DNA of 11,124 bases from Alphaproteobacteria bacterium (GCA_003696705.1 RFGD01000067.1:1-11124), one strand, 5' to 3'. Shown: positions 1 to 6,330, numbered from the stretch's first letter. Notes: a model not told the origin generated them from the letters alone. Numbers and translations: made by a program.

Positions 1-9
1 GCACCCCGG

Positions 10-609
10 TCAGAGGGCCTTTCGCGCCCTGAGCGCCGCCGTGATCGTGCCGTCGTCGAGATAGTCGAGCTCTCCGCCCACCGGTACGCCCTGCGCCAGC
101 GACGTCACCGTGGCGCCGCTGCCCGCAAGCGCGTCGGCGATGTAATGGGCCGTGGTCTGTCCGTCCACGGTTGCGTTCAGGGCCAGGATGACCTCGGTCA
201 CGCCTTCGTCGGCGACGCGCCGCACCAGCCGCGGGATGCCAAGCTCTTCCGGGCCGATCGCGTCCAGCGCCGACAGCGTGCCGCCGAGGACGTGATAGCG
301 TCCCTTGAAGACGGCCGCGCGCTCCATGGCCCAGAGATCGGCGACGTCCTCGACGACGCAGATCTGGCCGTTCGCCCGACGCTCCGAGGCGCAGATGTCG
401 CAGACGTCGCGGGTGGCGACGTTGCGGCAAACGACGCATTCTCGCGCGTTCTCGGCGACGGCGGCCATCGCCTCGGCCAGGGGGCGCAGGAGGGTCGCGC
501 GTTTGCGCACAAGCTGAAGGACCGCCCGGCGGGCCGAGCGTGGCCCGAGGCCCGGCAGACGGGCCATCAGTTCGATGAGCGTCTCGATTTCCTTCGGGGC
601 GTCGCTCAT
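10..609 (-). CDS. recR: Recombination mediator protein RecR
   Basis: This encodes a 199-residue protein, close to the roughly 200 residues usual for RecR. RecR works with RecO (and RecF) to load RecA onto SSB-coated single-stranded DNA during gap repair. In sequence order I see a helix-hairpin-helix (LPGLGPRSARR, residues 18-28), a four-cysteine zinc motif (C58, C61, C70, C73), and a Toprim domain from about residue 81 (ICVVEDVADLWAME). The conserved RecR segment GVPVGGELDYLDDGT lies near residues 174-188. The frame stays open far upstream, but the ATG at 609 gives the expected family N-terminus; the upstream part is the shadow of the YbaB gene in another frame. The ribosome binding site is weak. 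The gene starts 20 bp after the YbaB stop, so translational coupling from the dnaX operon is likely. The stop codon is only 9 bp from the window edge, so any terminator is outside. Confidence 0.97.
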   Translation of the reverse strand: MSDAPKEIETLIELMARLPGLGPRSARRAVLQLVRKRATLLRPLAEAMAAVAENARECVVCRNVATRDVCDICASERRANGQICVVEDVADLWAMERAAVFKGRYHVLGGTLSALDAIGPEELGIPRLVRRVADEGVTEVILALNATVDGQTTAHYIADALAGSGATVTSLAQGVPVGGELDYLDDGTITAALRARKAL

Positions 610-629
610 GGAAGCCTGACCGCCAGGGC

Positions 630-974
630 TCAGAACGGCAGCTTCATGCCGGGCGGCAGGCCCAGCCTTTCGGCAAGGCGGGCCATCTCGGCCTGGCTGC
701 GCTCGGCCGCGCGGGCCTGCGCATCCTTGATGGCGGCAAGGATCAGATCCTCGACCACTTCCTTGTCCTCGGCGCTGAAAAGGCTCGGGTCGATGTCGAT
801 CCCCGTCAGCTCGCCCTTTGCCGTGGCCGTGACCTTGACCATGCCGGCGCCGGCCTCGCCAGTCACGGTGATGCTGTCCAGGCTTTCCTGAAGCTCGGCC
901 ATCTTGGCCTGCATCTCTTGCGCCTGTTTCATGAGCTTGGCCATGTCGCCAAGCTGTCCCAGTCCCTTGAACAT
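630..974 (-). CDS. ybaB: YbaB/EbfC family nucleoid-associated DNA-binding protein
   Basis: This encodes a 114-residue protein, of normal length for the family. YbaB/EbfC proteins are small tweezer-shaped dimers that bind DNA with little sequence specificity and associate with the nucleoid. The sequence shows the typical N-terminal helix starting MFKGLGQLGDMAKLMKQAQE. A beta region follows (GMVKVTATAKGELTGIDIDP, about residues 44-63), then a C-terminal helix rich in Ala, Glu and Arg ending GLPPGMKLPF. The frame extends 16 codons upstream, but I place the start at 974 because a GGAGGAA Shine-Dalgarno (981-987) sits 6 bases before it and the protein then begins with the family-typical methionine. 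It lies 23 bp after the dnaX stop and 20 bp before recR. The dnaX-ybaB-recR order is widely conserved in bacteria and suggests a link to replication or repair, although the exact role of YbaB is unsettled. Confidence 0.95.
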   Translation of the reverse strand: MFKGLGQLGDMAKLMKQAQEMQAKMAELQESLDSITVTGEAGAGMVKVTATAKGELTGIDIDPSLFSAEDKEVVEDLILAAIKDAQARAAERSQAEMARLAERLGLPPGMKLPF

Positions 975-997
975 GGGGTATTCCTCCGCGTTCGGGG

Positions 998-2842
998 TCA
1001 GTTCTCTTCGAACGGATCCCATTCCTCGTCAACTTCGGGCAGTGCTTCGGTGGCGGCGTCGCGCGCGATCTCCTCTCGGGTGCGCACGGCCTGGATTTCG
1101 GCCCCGGAAAAGGTGGCAAGCGCCTTGGCCACAAGGGGATGCGAGGCGACGGCCTCGCGCAGTTCGGCGGCGCGCCGTTCGCGGGCCTCGGCGATCGTGG
1201 GAGCGCCGCCGGTCGTCACGATGCTGACCGCCCAGCGGGCCCCGGTCCAGGCCTGGAGCCGCTGGCCAAGGCGCTGGGCCAGATCCTTCGGCGCGCCGGG
1301 CGCCGGCTCGAACTCGATCCGGCCGGGCTCGTACCGCACGAGCCGCACCCCTGTCTCGACGTCGATGAGCAGCTTGGCATCGCGCCGCTCGCGGATCAGT
1401 TCGACGACCGATTCGAAGCTGACAAGGCGGGCAAGCGCCGCGGATGCCGGCGCCAGCGCCCTGGCCTCGGCGGCCTGGCCGGCGGTGGCATGCGGTCTGC
1501 CCGGGGCGCCGCCGGGCGAGGATCCGGCGTGGGCACGGATGCCCGGCGCGGCGCCCGTTGCCGGCCGGGCGGTCGATGACGCGCCGGGGGCGGGGCCGCC
1601 GGGGGAAGTGCCGCGGGTCGCGCCGGGGGTCGTGCCGCGCTCGGGGCCGGACCCGGGGCCCGGGCTGCCCGGTGCCTCGGAAAGACGGCGGACGATTTCC
1701 TCGGGCGATGGCAGTTCGGCCACATGCGTAAGCCGGATCACGGCCATTTCGGCCGCCATCATGGGGCTCGGCGCGGCGGCGGTTTCCTCGATCGCCTTGA
1801 GAAGCATCTGCCATGCCCGCGTCAACGCCCGCATGGGAAGCCGGGCGGCCAGATCGGTTCCGCGCTGGCGTTCGTCGGGGCCGATCGCCGGATCCTCGGC
1901 GGCATCGGGCGAGATCTTCAGAAGGCTGATCCAGTGCGTGACCTCGGCGAGGTCGCGCAGGACGACGACGGGGTCCGCGCCGTCGGCATACTGCTGCGAA
2001 AGCTCGGCCAGGGCACCGGCCGGGTCGCCGGCCATGATGCGCTCGAACAGGTCCATGATGCGCCCGCGGTCGGCAAGGCCCAGCATGTCGCGCACCTGTT
2101 CGGCCGAGGTCTCGCCCGCGCCATGGGCGATGGCCTGGTCGAGAAGGCTCATGGCATCGCGGACCGACCCTTCCGAGGCGCGCGCGATAAGCGCCAGCGC
2201 GTCGTCGCCGATCGTCGCGCCCTCGGCGGTCGCGATGCGGCGCAGGTGGGCGATCATCGTTTCGGGTTCGACGCGGCGCAGATCGAAGCGCTGGCACCGG
2301 CTCAGGACCGTGACGGGGACCTTGCGGATCTCGGTGGTCGCGAAGATGAACTTCACGTGCGCCGGCGGCTCTTCCAGCGTCTTCAGAAGGGCGTTGAAGG
2401 CCGAGGTGCTGAGCATGTGCACCTCGTCGATGATGTAGATCTTGTAGCGCGCGGAAGCGGCTCGGTAGTGGACGCTTTCGATGATCTCGCGAATGTCGCC
2501 GACGCCCGTGCGGCTGGCCGCGTCCATTTCGATGACGTCGACGTGGCGCCCTTCGGCGATGGCCGTGCAGTGTTCGCAGACGCCGCATGGCTCGGTCGTG
2601 GGGCCGCCCGTGCCGTCGGGCCCGACGCAGTTCATGCCCTTGGCGATGATCCGCGCCGTCGTCGTCTTCCCGGTGCCCCGGATGCCGGTCATGATGAATG
2701 CCTGGGCGATCCGGTCCGCGGCGAACGCATTCTTCAGCGTGCGCACCATCGCGTCCTGCCCGATCAGGTCGGCGAAGGTCTGCGGGCGGTATTTCCGGGC
2801 AAGAACCTGGTACGGCGTCGAGGCTGTGTCGGATTCGGTCAT
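998..2842 (-). CDS. dnaX: DNA polymerase III subunits gamma and tau (DnaX)
   Basis: This encodes a 614-residue AAA+ ATPase, the motor subunit of the clamp loader that places the beta sliding clamp on primed DNA. The full-length tau form also links polymerase cores and the helicase. The sequence shows Walker A GIRGTGKTT (53-61), zinc-binding cysteines C72, C86, C89 and C92, Walker B IYIIDEVHM (135-143), sensor 1 FATTE (167-171) and the arginine-finger SRC motif (181-183). A collar region follows to about residue 385. Then comes a Gly/Pro/Ala/Ser-rich low-complexity tract (389-458) and a C-terminal tau-like domain ending in an acidic tail (EVDEEWDPFEEN). The ATG at 2842 was chosen because the protein then begins MTESDTASTPYQVLARKYRP, a typical DnaX N-terminus; the longer open frame runs back through ffs and nudC. 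The Shine-Dalgarno is weak. I see no A-rich slippery run near the tau/gamma boundary, so an E. coli-style frameshift looks unlikely. Confidence 0.97.
   Translation of the reverse strand: MTESDTASTPYQVLARKYRPQTFADLIGQDAMVRTLKNAFAADRIAQAFIMTGIRGTGKTTTARIIAKGMNCVGPDGTGGPTTEPCGVCEHCTAIAEGRHVDVIEMDAASRTGVGDIREIIESVHYRAASARYKIYIIDEVHMLSTSAFNALLKTLEEPPAHVKFIFATTEIRKVPVTVLSRCQRFDLRRVEPETMIAHLRRIATAEGATIGDDALALIARASEGSVRDAMSLLDQAIAHGAGETSAEQVRDMLGLADRGRIMDLFERIMAGDPAGALAELSQQYADGADPVVVLRDLAEVTHWISLLKISPDAAEDPAIGPDERQRGTDLAARLPMRALTRAWQMLLKAIEETAAAPSPMMAAEMAVIRLTHVAELPSPEEIVRRLSEAPGSPGPGSGPERGTTPGATRGTSPGGPAPGASSTARPATGAAPGIRAHAGSSPGGAPGRPHATAGQAAEARALAPASAALARLVSFESVVELIRERRDAKLLIDVETGVRLVRYEPGRIEFEPAPGAPKDLAQRLGQRLQAWTGARWAVSIVTTGGAPTIAEARERRAAELREAVASHPLVAKALATFSGAEIQAVRTREEIARDAATEALPEVDEEWDPFEEN
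1469..1678 (-). other. Low-complexity Gly/Pro-rich linker of DnaX
   Basis: This segment encodes DnaX residues 389-458. It is dominated by Gly, Pro, Ala, Ser and Thr, with imperfect PG, SPGG and TPGAT-like units. It separates the AAA+/collar part from the tau C-terminal domain and is presumably unstructured. In Caulobacter crescentus, a glycine-rich stretch next to a folded DnaX domain is where ClpXP stalls, leaving the short gamma form. Whether this tract does the same here is an inference. Confidence 0.7.
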
Positions 2843-2868
2843 GAAGCCCCCGCTGGTCTCGTTCCCCT

Positions 2869-2897
2869 TAGGTAGCGTTCCGCGGCGCGCCCGACAA
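2869..2897 (-). promoter_or_regulatory. Possible dnaX promoter
   Basis: On the minus strand a TTGTCG -35-like hexamer (2892-2897) is followed after 17 bases by TACCTA (2869-2874), which matches the -10 consensus poorly. It lies about 27 bp upstream of the dnaX start and downstream of ffs. The position is sensible but the match is weak. dnaX could instead, or also, be read from the ffs promoter. Confidence 0.22.
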
Positions 2898-2967
2898 GGC
2901 GCATCACGGCCGCCGTCAGGCTGTGCGGCAGTTGGCCGTGAACGCGGCCCGGGCGACGGGGGAAGGG

Positions 2968-3070
2968 GGGTGAGAGGCTGGACAGCGACCCGAGCGGGAC
3001 TCGTTACGGCTGCTTCCTTCCGGACCTGACCGGGTTGGCGAGACGCTCGCCCGCGCCAACCTCTCGGGGG
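2968..3070 (-). ncRNA. ffs: Signal recognition particle RNA, bacterial small type (4.5S-like)
   Basis: The minus strand carries the near-invariant SRP RNA apical segment GGTCAGGTCCGGAAGGAAG (with CAGCC following), including the GGAA tetraloop that binds the M domain of Ffh. The arms close as expected: GAGAGGTTGG near the 5' end (3056-3065) pairs with CCAGCCTCTC near the 3' end (2972-2981), giving 10 pairs including one G-U. Internally CGAGCG can pair with CGCTCG. The length of about 100 nucleotides fits the short bacterial form without an Alu domain. With Ffh and FtsY it directs membrane and secreted proteins to the Sec translocon. The exact ends are estimates from the pairing and from the promoter position. 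Its place just upstream of dnaX is a common bacterial arrangement. I see no U-tract terminator directly after it. Confidence 0.95.
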
Positions 3071-3074
3071 TTCA

Positions 3075-3101
3075 CTTATGCGCGGCGGCCATTCGATGCA
3101 A
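3075..3101 (-). promoter_or_regulatory. Probable promoter of the SRP RNA gene
   Basis: On the minus strand TTGCAT (3096-3101; CTTGCA if shifted by one) is followed after 15-16 bases by CATAAG (3075-3080), which matches 4 of 6 bases of the -10 consensus. Transcription starting about 7 bases further on would begin near 3068, which agrees with the 5' end of the SRP RNA inferred from base pairing. That agreement is the main support; the hexamers alone are only moderate. Confidence 0.45.
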
Positions 3102-3180
3102 GCGTCTTCCGCCCTGCTTCGGGGCGAGGGCGTTGCGCGGTAGCGGCCGGCGTGGCATTCCGGGGCGCATCCGGAAAGCG

Positions 3181-3202
3181 CCGGCAGAGGGCCGGCAGAG
3201 GG
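3181..3202 (+). repeat. Perfect 11-bp tandem repeat carrying the nudC ribosome binding site
   Basis: The unit CCGGCAGAGGG occurs twice head to tail (3181-3191 and 3192-3202). The second copy ends in AGAGGGG, 7 bases before the nudC ATG at 3211, and is the obvious Shine-Dalgarno sequence. The first copy places a second purine-rich core about 11 bases further upstream, too far away to serve the same start. Confidence 0.85.
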
Positions 3203-3210
3203 GTTTGTAC

Positions 3211-4146
3211 ATGCGCGAAGGGCCTCATCTGGCGGGCGGGATCCTCGATCGGGCCGCGAAGTTGCGTGAAGACGCTGCGGCGCTCGAGGCGTTCCGTCAG
3301 GACCCCCGATGCCGCATCCTTCCCGTCTGGCGGGGCCGGCCGCTCTTTCGCGCGGACGGCGGCCGCGAACGCCTGGCGCTTGTCGCGCCGGCGGATCCGC
3401 TTCTGTCCGGGGCGCCCGGGGACTGGGTGTTTCTGGGCCTGCATGACGGCGCCGCCCGATTTGCGGCGGACGTGTCCGCGGCGGGCGACACGACGGGCGC
3501 CACCGCCGATCCCTTGCCCGAGATCGCACCGGGATTTCTCGCTCCCGATCTGCGCGACAGGCTGGCCGAGCTGGATGCGGCGGCGGGCGAACTGGCAGCC
3601 ACGGCGCGGGCGCTCTTGTCCTGGCACCGGCGAAACGGCTTTTGTGCCGCTTGCGGCGCGCGGACGCGGATGACTGCCGGCGGCTGGCAACGGCAGTGCG
3701 ACGCGTGCGGCGCGGTGCACTTTCCGCGCACCGATCCCGTCGTCATCATGCTGGTCGAGCGTGCGGGGCGGCTTCTGGTTGGCCGATCGCATGGCTGGCC
3801 CGAAGGGATGTATTCCCTTCTGGCCGGTTTCGTCGAACCCGGCGAGGGGGTCGAGGCCGCCGTGCGCCGTGAGGTCGCCGAGGAGGCGGGGCTTCGCGTC
3901 GGCCGCGTGCGATACATCGCGTCGCAGGCCTGGCCGTGGCCCGGCTCGCTGATGCTGGGGTGTCGGGCCGAGGCCCTGAATGACGAAATCCGCCTTGATG
4001 CCGAAGAGCTTGAGGACGCGCGCTGGATCGACCGGCAAGAGCTGGTCCGCGTGCTGACCGGGCGCCACGATGGGCTTCGGCAGCCACGCCACGGGGCGAT
4101 TGCGCATTTCCTCCTGTCCAACTGGCTTGCCGACCGCCTTGGTTGA
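3211..4146 (+). CDS. nudC: NAD(+)/NADH pyrophosphatase, Nudix family (NudC)
   Basis: This encodes a 311-residue NudC-type hydrolase. The family cleaves NADH and NAD+ to NMN(H) and AMP and removes NAD caps from the 5' ends of RNA. An N-terminal domain (about 1-135) precedes a four-cysteine zinc ribbon (C145, C148, C163, C166). A complete Nudix box follows: G206, E212, then REVAEEAGL at 220-228, supplying the metal-binding glutamates E221, E224 and E225. Just after it comes SQAWPWPGS (238-246), a close variant of the SQPWPFPxS signature that separates NADH pyrophosphatases from other Nudix enzymes. I chose the ATG at 3211 because AGAGGGG lies 7 bases upstream and the N-terminus reads GGILDRAAKLRED, typical of alphaproteobacterial NudC. 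The frame is open back to a TTG at 3133, but that would add unconserved basic sequence. The next gene follows after 34 bp on the same strand. Confidence 0.95.
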   Translation: MREGPHLAGGILDRAAKLREDAAALEAFRQDPRCRILPVWRGRPLFRADGGRERLALVAPADPLLSGAPGDWVFLGLHDGAARFAADVSAAGDTTGATADPLPEIAPGFLAPDLRDRLAELDAAAGELAATARALLSWHRRNGFCAACGARTRMTAGGWQRQCDACGAVHFPRTDPVVIMLVERAGRLLVGRSHGWPEGMYSLLAGFVEPGEGVEAAVRREVAEEAGLRVGRVRYIASQAWPWPGSLMLGCRAEALNDEIRLDAEELEDARWIDRQELVRVLTGRHDGLRQPRHGAIAHFLLSNWLADRLG

Positions 4147-4180
4147 GCCCATGATCGCCAGGCGCTGAGACGAGGGGACA

Positions 4181-4672
4181 ATGAAGTTTCGGGTCAACGA
4201 GGATATCGAAGCCGGCCAGGACGAGGTCTTTGCGGCCTTCACCGATTTCGAGCATTTCGAGCGCATGGCCCTTCGCCACGGCGCCGAGGTCGTGCGGACG
4301 GATGACGGGGGGCGGACGGGCGGTCCGTCGTGGCAGGTCTCGGCCCCCTTTCGCGGGCGCAGGCGGCGGTTTCAGGTAACGCTGGCCGAGATGACGCCGC
4401 CCGACGCGCTGCGCTTCGAGGCGGTGGGCGACGGGCTCGAGATGTCGGTTGTGCTCGAGTTCCTGCAGCTGTCGCGCCGGCGGACCCGCGTGACGGTTCT
4501 GATCGAGCTTCGTCCGAAGACGCTGCCCGCGCGGCTCGTCGTCCATTCGGCCAGGCTTGCCAGGAAGGCCATCCTGCGGCGCTTGCGGCGACGCTTTTCC
4601 CAGCTGGCCCGCCGGATCGAGGCGCGCGTTGTCGAGAGGGGGCGCCGCGAAGTGTCCACCCGGCGCAGCTGA
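4181..4672 (+). CDS. SRPBCC-fold protein of unknown function, Arg-rich C-terminus
   Basis: This encodes a 163-residue protein with a START/Bet v1-like (SRPBCC) pattern. An N-terminal strand (MKFRVNEDIEAG) leads into a helix (DEVFAAFTDFEHFERMAL, about 14-31), followed by several beta strands (SWQVSAPFRG, FQVTLAEM, ALRFEAVGDG, MSVVLEFLQL, TRVTVLIEL) and a long C-terminal helix. The fold usually forms a cavity for a lipid or other hydrophobic ligand; no ligand or catalytic residue can be assigned here. From residue 124 to the end there are 15 arginines and one lysine in 40 residues, so this helix could contact RNA, DNA or acidic lipid, which is inference. There is no signal peptide or membrane segment, so it is presumably cytoplasmic. 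A GAGGGG Shine-Dalgarno (4172-4177) precedes the ATG at a short spacing. It lies 34 bp after nudC and is probably co-transcribed with it. It converges on pheA. Confidence 0.8.
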   Translation: MKFRVNEDIEAGQDEVFAAFTDFEHFERMALRHGAEVVRTDDGGRTGGPSWQVSAPFRGRRRRFQVTLAEMTPPDALRFEAVGDGLEMSVVLEFLQLSRRRTRVTVLIELRPKTLPARLVVHSARLARKAILRRLRRRFSQLARRIEARVVERGRREVSTRRS

Positions 4673-4740
4673 AGCCGGGGCAAGGCCGCGCCGCGTCCCC
4701 GTCGGCCCCCATCGCCCAAGGGCGCCAGCGGTTCCTGCTG

Positions 4741-5595
4741 TCAGCCGCGCGGCCGGTTGGCCGGGTAGACCCCGAGGATCTTCATCGACGAGGTGAAATA
4801 CTCGAGTTCTTCCAGCGCAAGGCGCACATTGCGGTCGTCCGGGTGCCCCTCGATGTCGGCGTAGAACTGCGTTGCGGAAAACGAGCCGTTGACCATGTAG
4901 CTTTCCAGCTTGGTCATGTTGACGCCATTGGTCGCGAAGCCGCCAAGCGCCTTGTAGAGTGCGGCCGGAATGTTGCGGACGCGGAAGACGAAGGACGTCA
5001 TCATGTTCTCGGCCCGTCGGGCATAGTCCGGGTGGCGCGACATGATGAGAAACCGCGTGGTGTTCGTGTCGTTGTCCTCGACGTGGCGGGCAAGGATGTC
5101 GAGCCCGTAGATCTCGGCCGCCAGTTCCGAGGCCAGCGCGCCGAGCGCCCGGTTGCCCGCTTCGGCGACATGGCGCGCCGAACCGGCCGTATCCGCCCCT
5201 GTCACGGCCCTGATGCCGTGGTGGCGCAGGAAGGACCGGCACTGGCCCAGAAGGACCGGGTGGCTCATGGCCTCTTCGATGTCTTCGAGACGGGCCCCGC
5301 GAAGGCCCAGAAGACTGATGTGCACGCGGACGAAGGCTTCGTCGATGATGTGCAGCCCCGATTCGGGCAACAGGTGATGGATGTCGGCAACGCGCCCGTA
5401 GGTCGAGTTCTCGACCGGGAGCATGGCCAGATCCGCCTCGCCCGCGTGAACGGTGTCGACGACGTCCTCGAAGGTGCGGCAGGGGACGGCAACGAGTTCG
5501 GGCCGCGCGATGCGGCAGGCCTCGTGGGAATAGGCGCCCGGTTCGCCCTGGAAGGCTATCCGCGTCGGGCCGCCGCCGGTTTCGTCTTTCCGCAT
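4741..5595 (-). CDS. pheA: Prephenate dehydratase with C-terminal ACT domain
   Basis: This encodes a 284-residue monofunctional prephenate dehydratase that converts prephenate to phenylpyruvate in phenylalanine synthesis; no chorismate mutase domain is fused. The catalytic domain (about 12-188) shows IAFQGEPGAYSHEA (13-26), PVENSTYGRVADIHHLL (60-76) and DNDTNTTRFLIM (174-185), whose TRF motif includes the conserved catalytic threonine. An ACT regulatory domain (about 199-275) follows, with NIPAALYKAL and NMTKLESYMVNGSF where E. coli PheA has its GALV and ESRP phenylalanine-binding motifs. ESRP appears here as ESYM. The ATG at 5595 has GGAG 6 bases upstream (GGAGCGAGGC). The gene is convergent with the SRPBCC gene and divergent from the cytochrome gene, so it is probably monocistronic. 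I see no leader peptide or attenuator in the 107-bp upstream gap; control is probably by feedback through the ACT domain. Confidence 0.97.
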   Translation of the reverse strand: MRKDETGGGPTRIAFQGEPGAYSHEACRIARPELVAVPCRTFEDVVDTVHAGEADLAMLPVENSTYGRVADIHHLLPESGLHIIDEAFVRVHISLLGLRGARLEDIEEAMSHPVLLGQCRSFLRHHGIRAVTGADTAGSARHVAEAGNRALGALASELAAEIYGLDILARHVEDNDTNTTRFLIMSRHPDYARRAENMMTSFVFRVRNIPAALYKALGGFATNGVNMTKLESYMVNGSFSATQFYADIEGHPDDRNVRLALEELEYFTSSMKILGVYPANRPRG

Positions 5596-5702
5596 GCCTC
5601 GCTCCGGAAAAATTGTTCGCGACGGGACCGCTAACTACACCTTGCGCCCGGGCAGGGGAAGCGGATAGATAGCGGCGAACTCTGTCAAGGAGATGTGGGG
5701 AC

Positions 5703-6233
5703 ATGTTTGACACGATGACCGGGGTCAAGGTCGTGGCGGGCCTTTGCGGCGCCCTTCTTGTCTTTCTCCTGGTGAACTGGGCCGGCAACGCGATCTACTT
5801 CGGAAGCGAGCACGGCCACGAAGGGGCCGAGGAACACGCCGCCTTCATGCCGGGCCTGATGGAAGCGGAGGGCGGTGCCGAGGAGGAAGGCGCGGCCGGG
5901 GCCGTCGATTTTGCCGCGCTCGTCGCCGAGGCCGATCCGGCCAAGGGCGAGAAGACCTTCTCGAAGTGCAAGGCCTGCCACAAGCTCGATGGCACGAACG
6001 CGACCGGCCCGCACCTCGACGGCGTGGTGGGCCGCCCGGTCGCCTCCGTCGAAGGCTTCAACTATTCCCAGGCGCTTCGCGATCTGGGCGGCGAATGGAC
6101 GCCCGAGCGGCTGAATGCCTTCCTCGAGAACCCGAAGGGCTATGCGAAGGGCACCAAGATGGGCTTCGCCGGGCTCAAGAAGGTCGAGGATCGCGCGGCA
6201 ATCGTGAAATTCCTCGAGACCGTGGGCGGCTAG
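5703..6233 (+). CDS. cycM: Membrane-anchored class I cytochrome c (CycM/c552 type)
   Basis: This encodes a 176-residue membrane-tethered electron carrier. An uncleaved N-terminal segment (about residues 8-27, VKVVAGLCGALLVFLLVNWA) anchors it in the inner membrane. An acidic, Ala/Gly/Glu-rich linker (about 35-78) leads to a periplasmic cytochrome c domain with heme site CKACH (C89, C92, axial H93) and axial methionine M153 in GTKMGF. The length and layout match Paracoccus denitrificans c552, which passes electrons from the bc1 complex to the aa3-type oxidase; Rhodobacter cytochrome c_y is a related tethered form. The symbol is assigned by analogy. AAGGAGAT (5687-5694) lies 8 bases before the ATG. 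The gene diverges from pheA and ends at its own terminator, so it is probably transcribed alone. Heme attachment would need the Ccm system, which is encoded elsewhere. Confidence 0.9.
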   Translation: MFDTMTGVKVVAGLCGALLVFLLVNWAGNAIYFGSEHGHEGAEEHAAFMPGLMEAEGGAEEEGAAGAVDFAALVAEADPAKGEKTFSKCKACHKLDGTNATGPHLDGVVGRPVASVEGFNYSQALRDLGGEWTPERLNAFLENPKGYAKGTKMGFAGLKKVEDRAAIVKFLETVGG

Positions 6234-6256
6234 GCACGCAGACGGTTGACGGAACC

Positions 6257-6288
6257 GGGGCCGCGTCGGATGGCGCGGCCCCTTTTCT
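6257..6288 (+). terminator. Intrinsic terminator after the cytochrome c gene
   Basis: A perfect 9-bp GC stem, GGGGCCGCG (6257-6265) with CGCGGCCCC (6274-6282), closes an 8-base loop and is followed at once by TTTTCT. It begins 23 bp after the cytochrome stop codon. The strong stem and T-run make it the clearest terminator in the window, and it separates the cytochrome gene from the yej operon. Confidence 0.9.
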
Positions 6289-6330
6289 GTTGCCGCCCAC
6301 GGCCACACGCTTCCGTGAGCCGTTCGGTGC

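Noticed and set aside
975..1022. Upstream start for the YbaB gene at 1022
   Set aside because: It would overlap the dnaX 3' end and add 16 unconserved residues; the ATG at 974 has a strong Shine-Dalgarno 6 bases away.
1469..2000. Programmed frameshift site in dnaX
   Set aside because: No A-rich slippery heptamer is visible on the coding strand near the expected tau/gamma boundary.
918..2875. Long plus-strand open frames opposite dnaX (up to 506 codons)
   Set aside because: They are shadows of dnaX in a GC-rich genome. They have arginine- and serine-rich compositions with no recognisable domain, and the minus strand carries the full set of clamp-loader motifs.
3133..3210. N-terminal extension of NudC from a TTG at 3133
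   Set aside because: The extension is basic low-complexity sequence over the tandem repeat, while the ATG at 3211 has a well-placed Shine-Dalgarno and gives the family N-terminus.
4674..4706. Possible bidirectional terminator between the SRPBCC gene and pheA
   Set aside because: The inverted repeat (GCCG plus GGGG against CCCC and CGGC) needs a 2-base bulge and a large loop, and has no T-run on either side. It is plausible by position but not supported.
5642..5671. Promoter for the cytochrome c gene (TTGCGC with a GATAGA-like -10)
   Set aside because: Each hexamer matches only about half of the consensus and alternative registers score the same. A promoter must lie in 5596-5702, but I cannot place it.
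3746..5788. A 680-codon minus-strand frame crossing nudC, the SRPBCC gene, pheA and the pheA promoter region
   Set aside because: It spans three well-supported genes in the wrong frame or on the wrong strand and shows no coherent protein family pattern.
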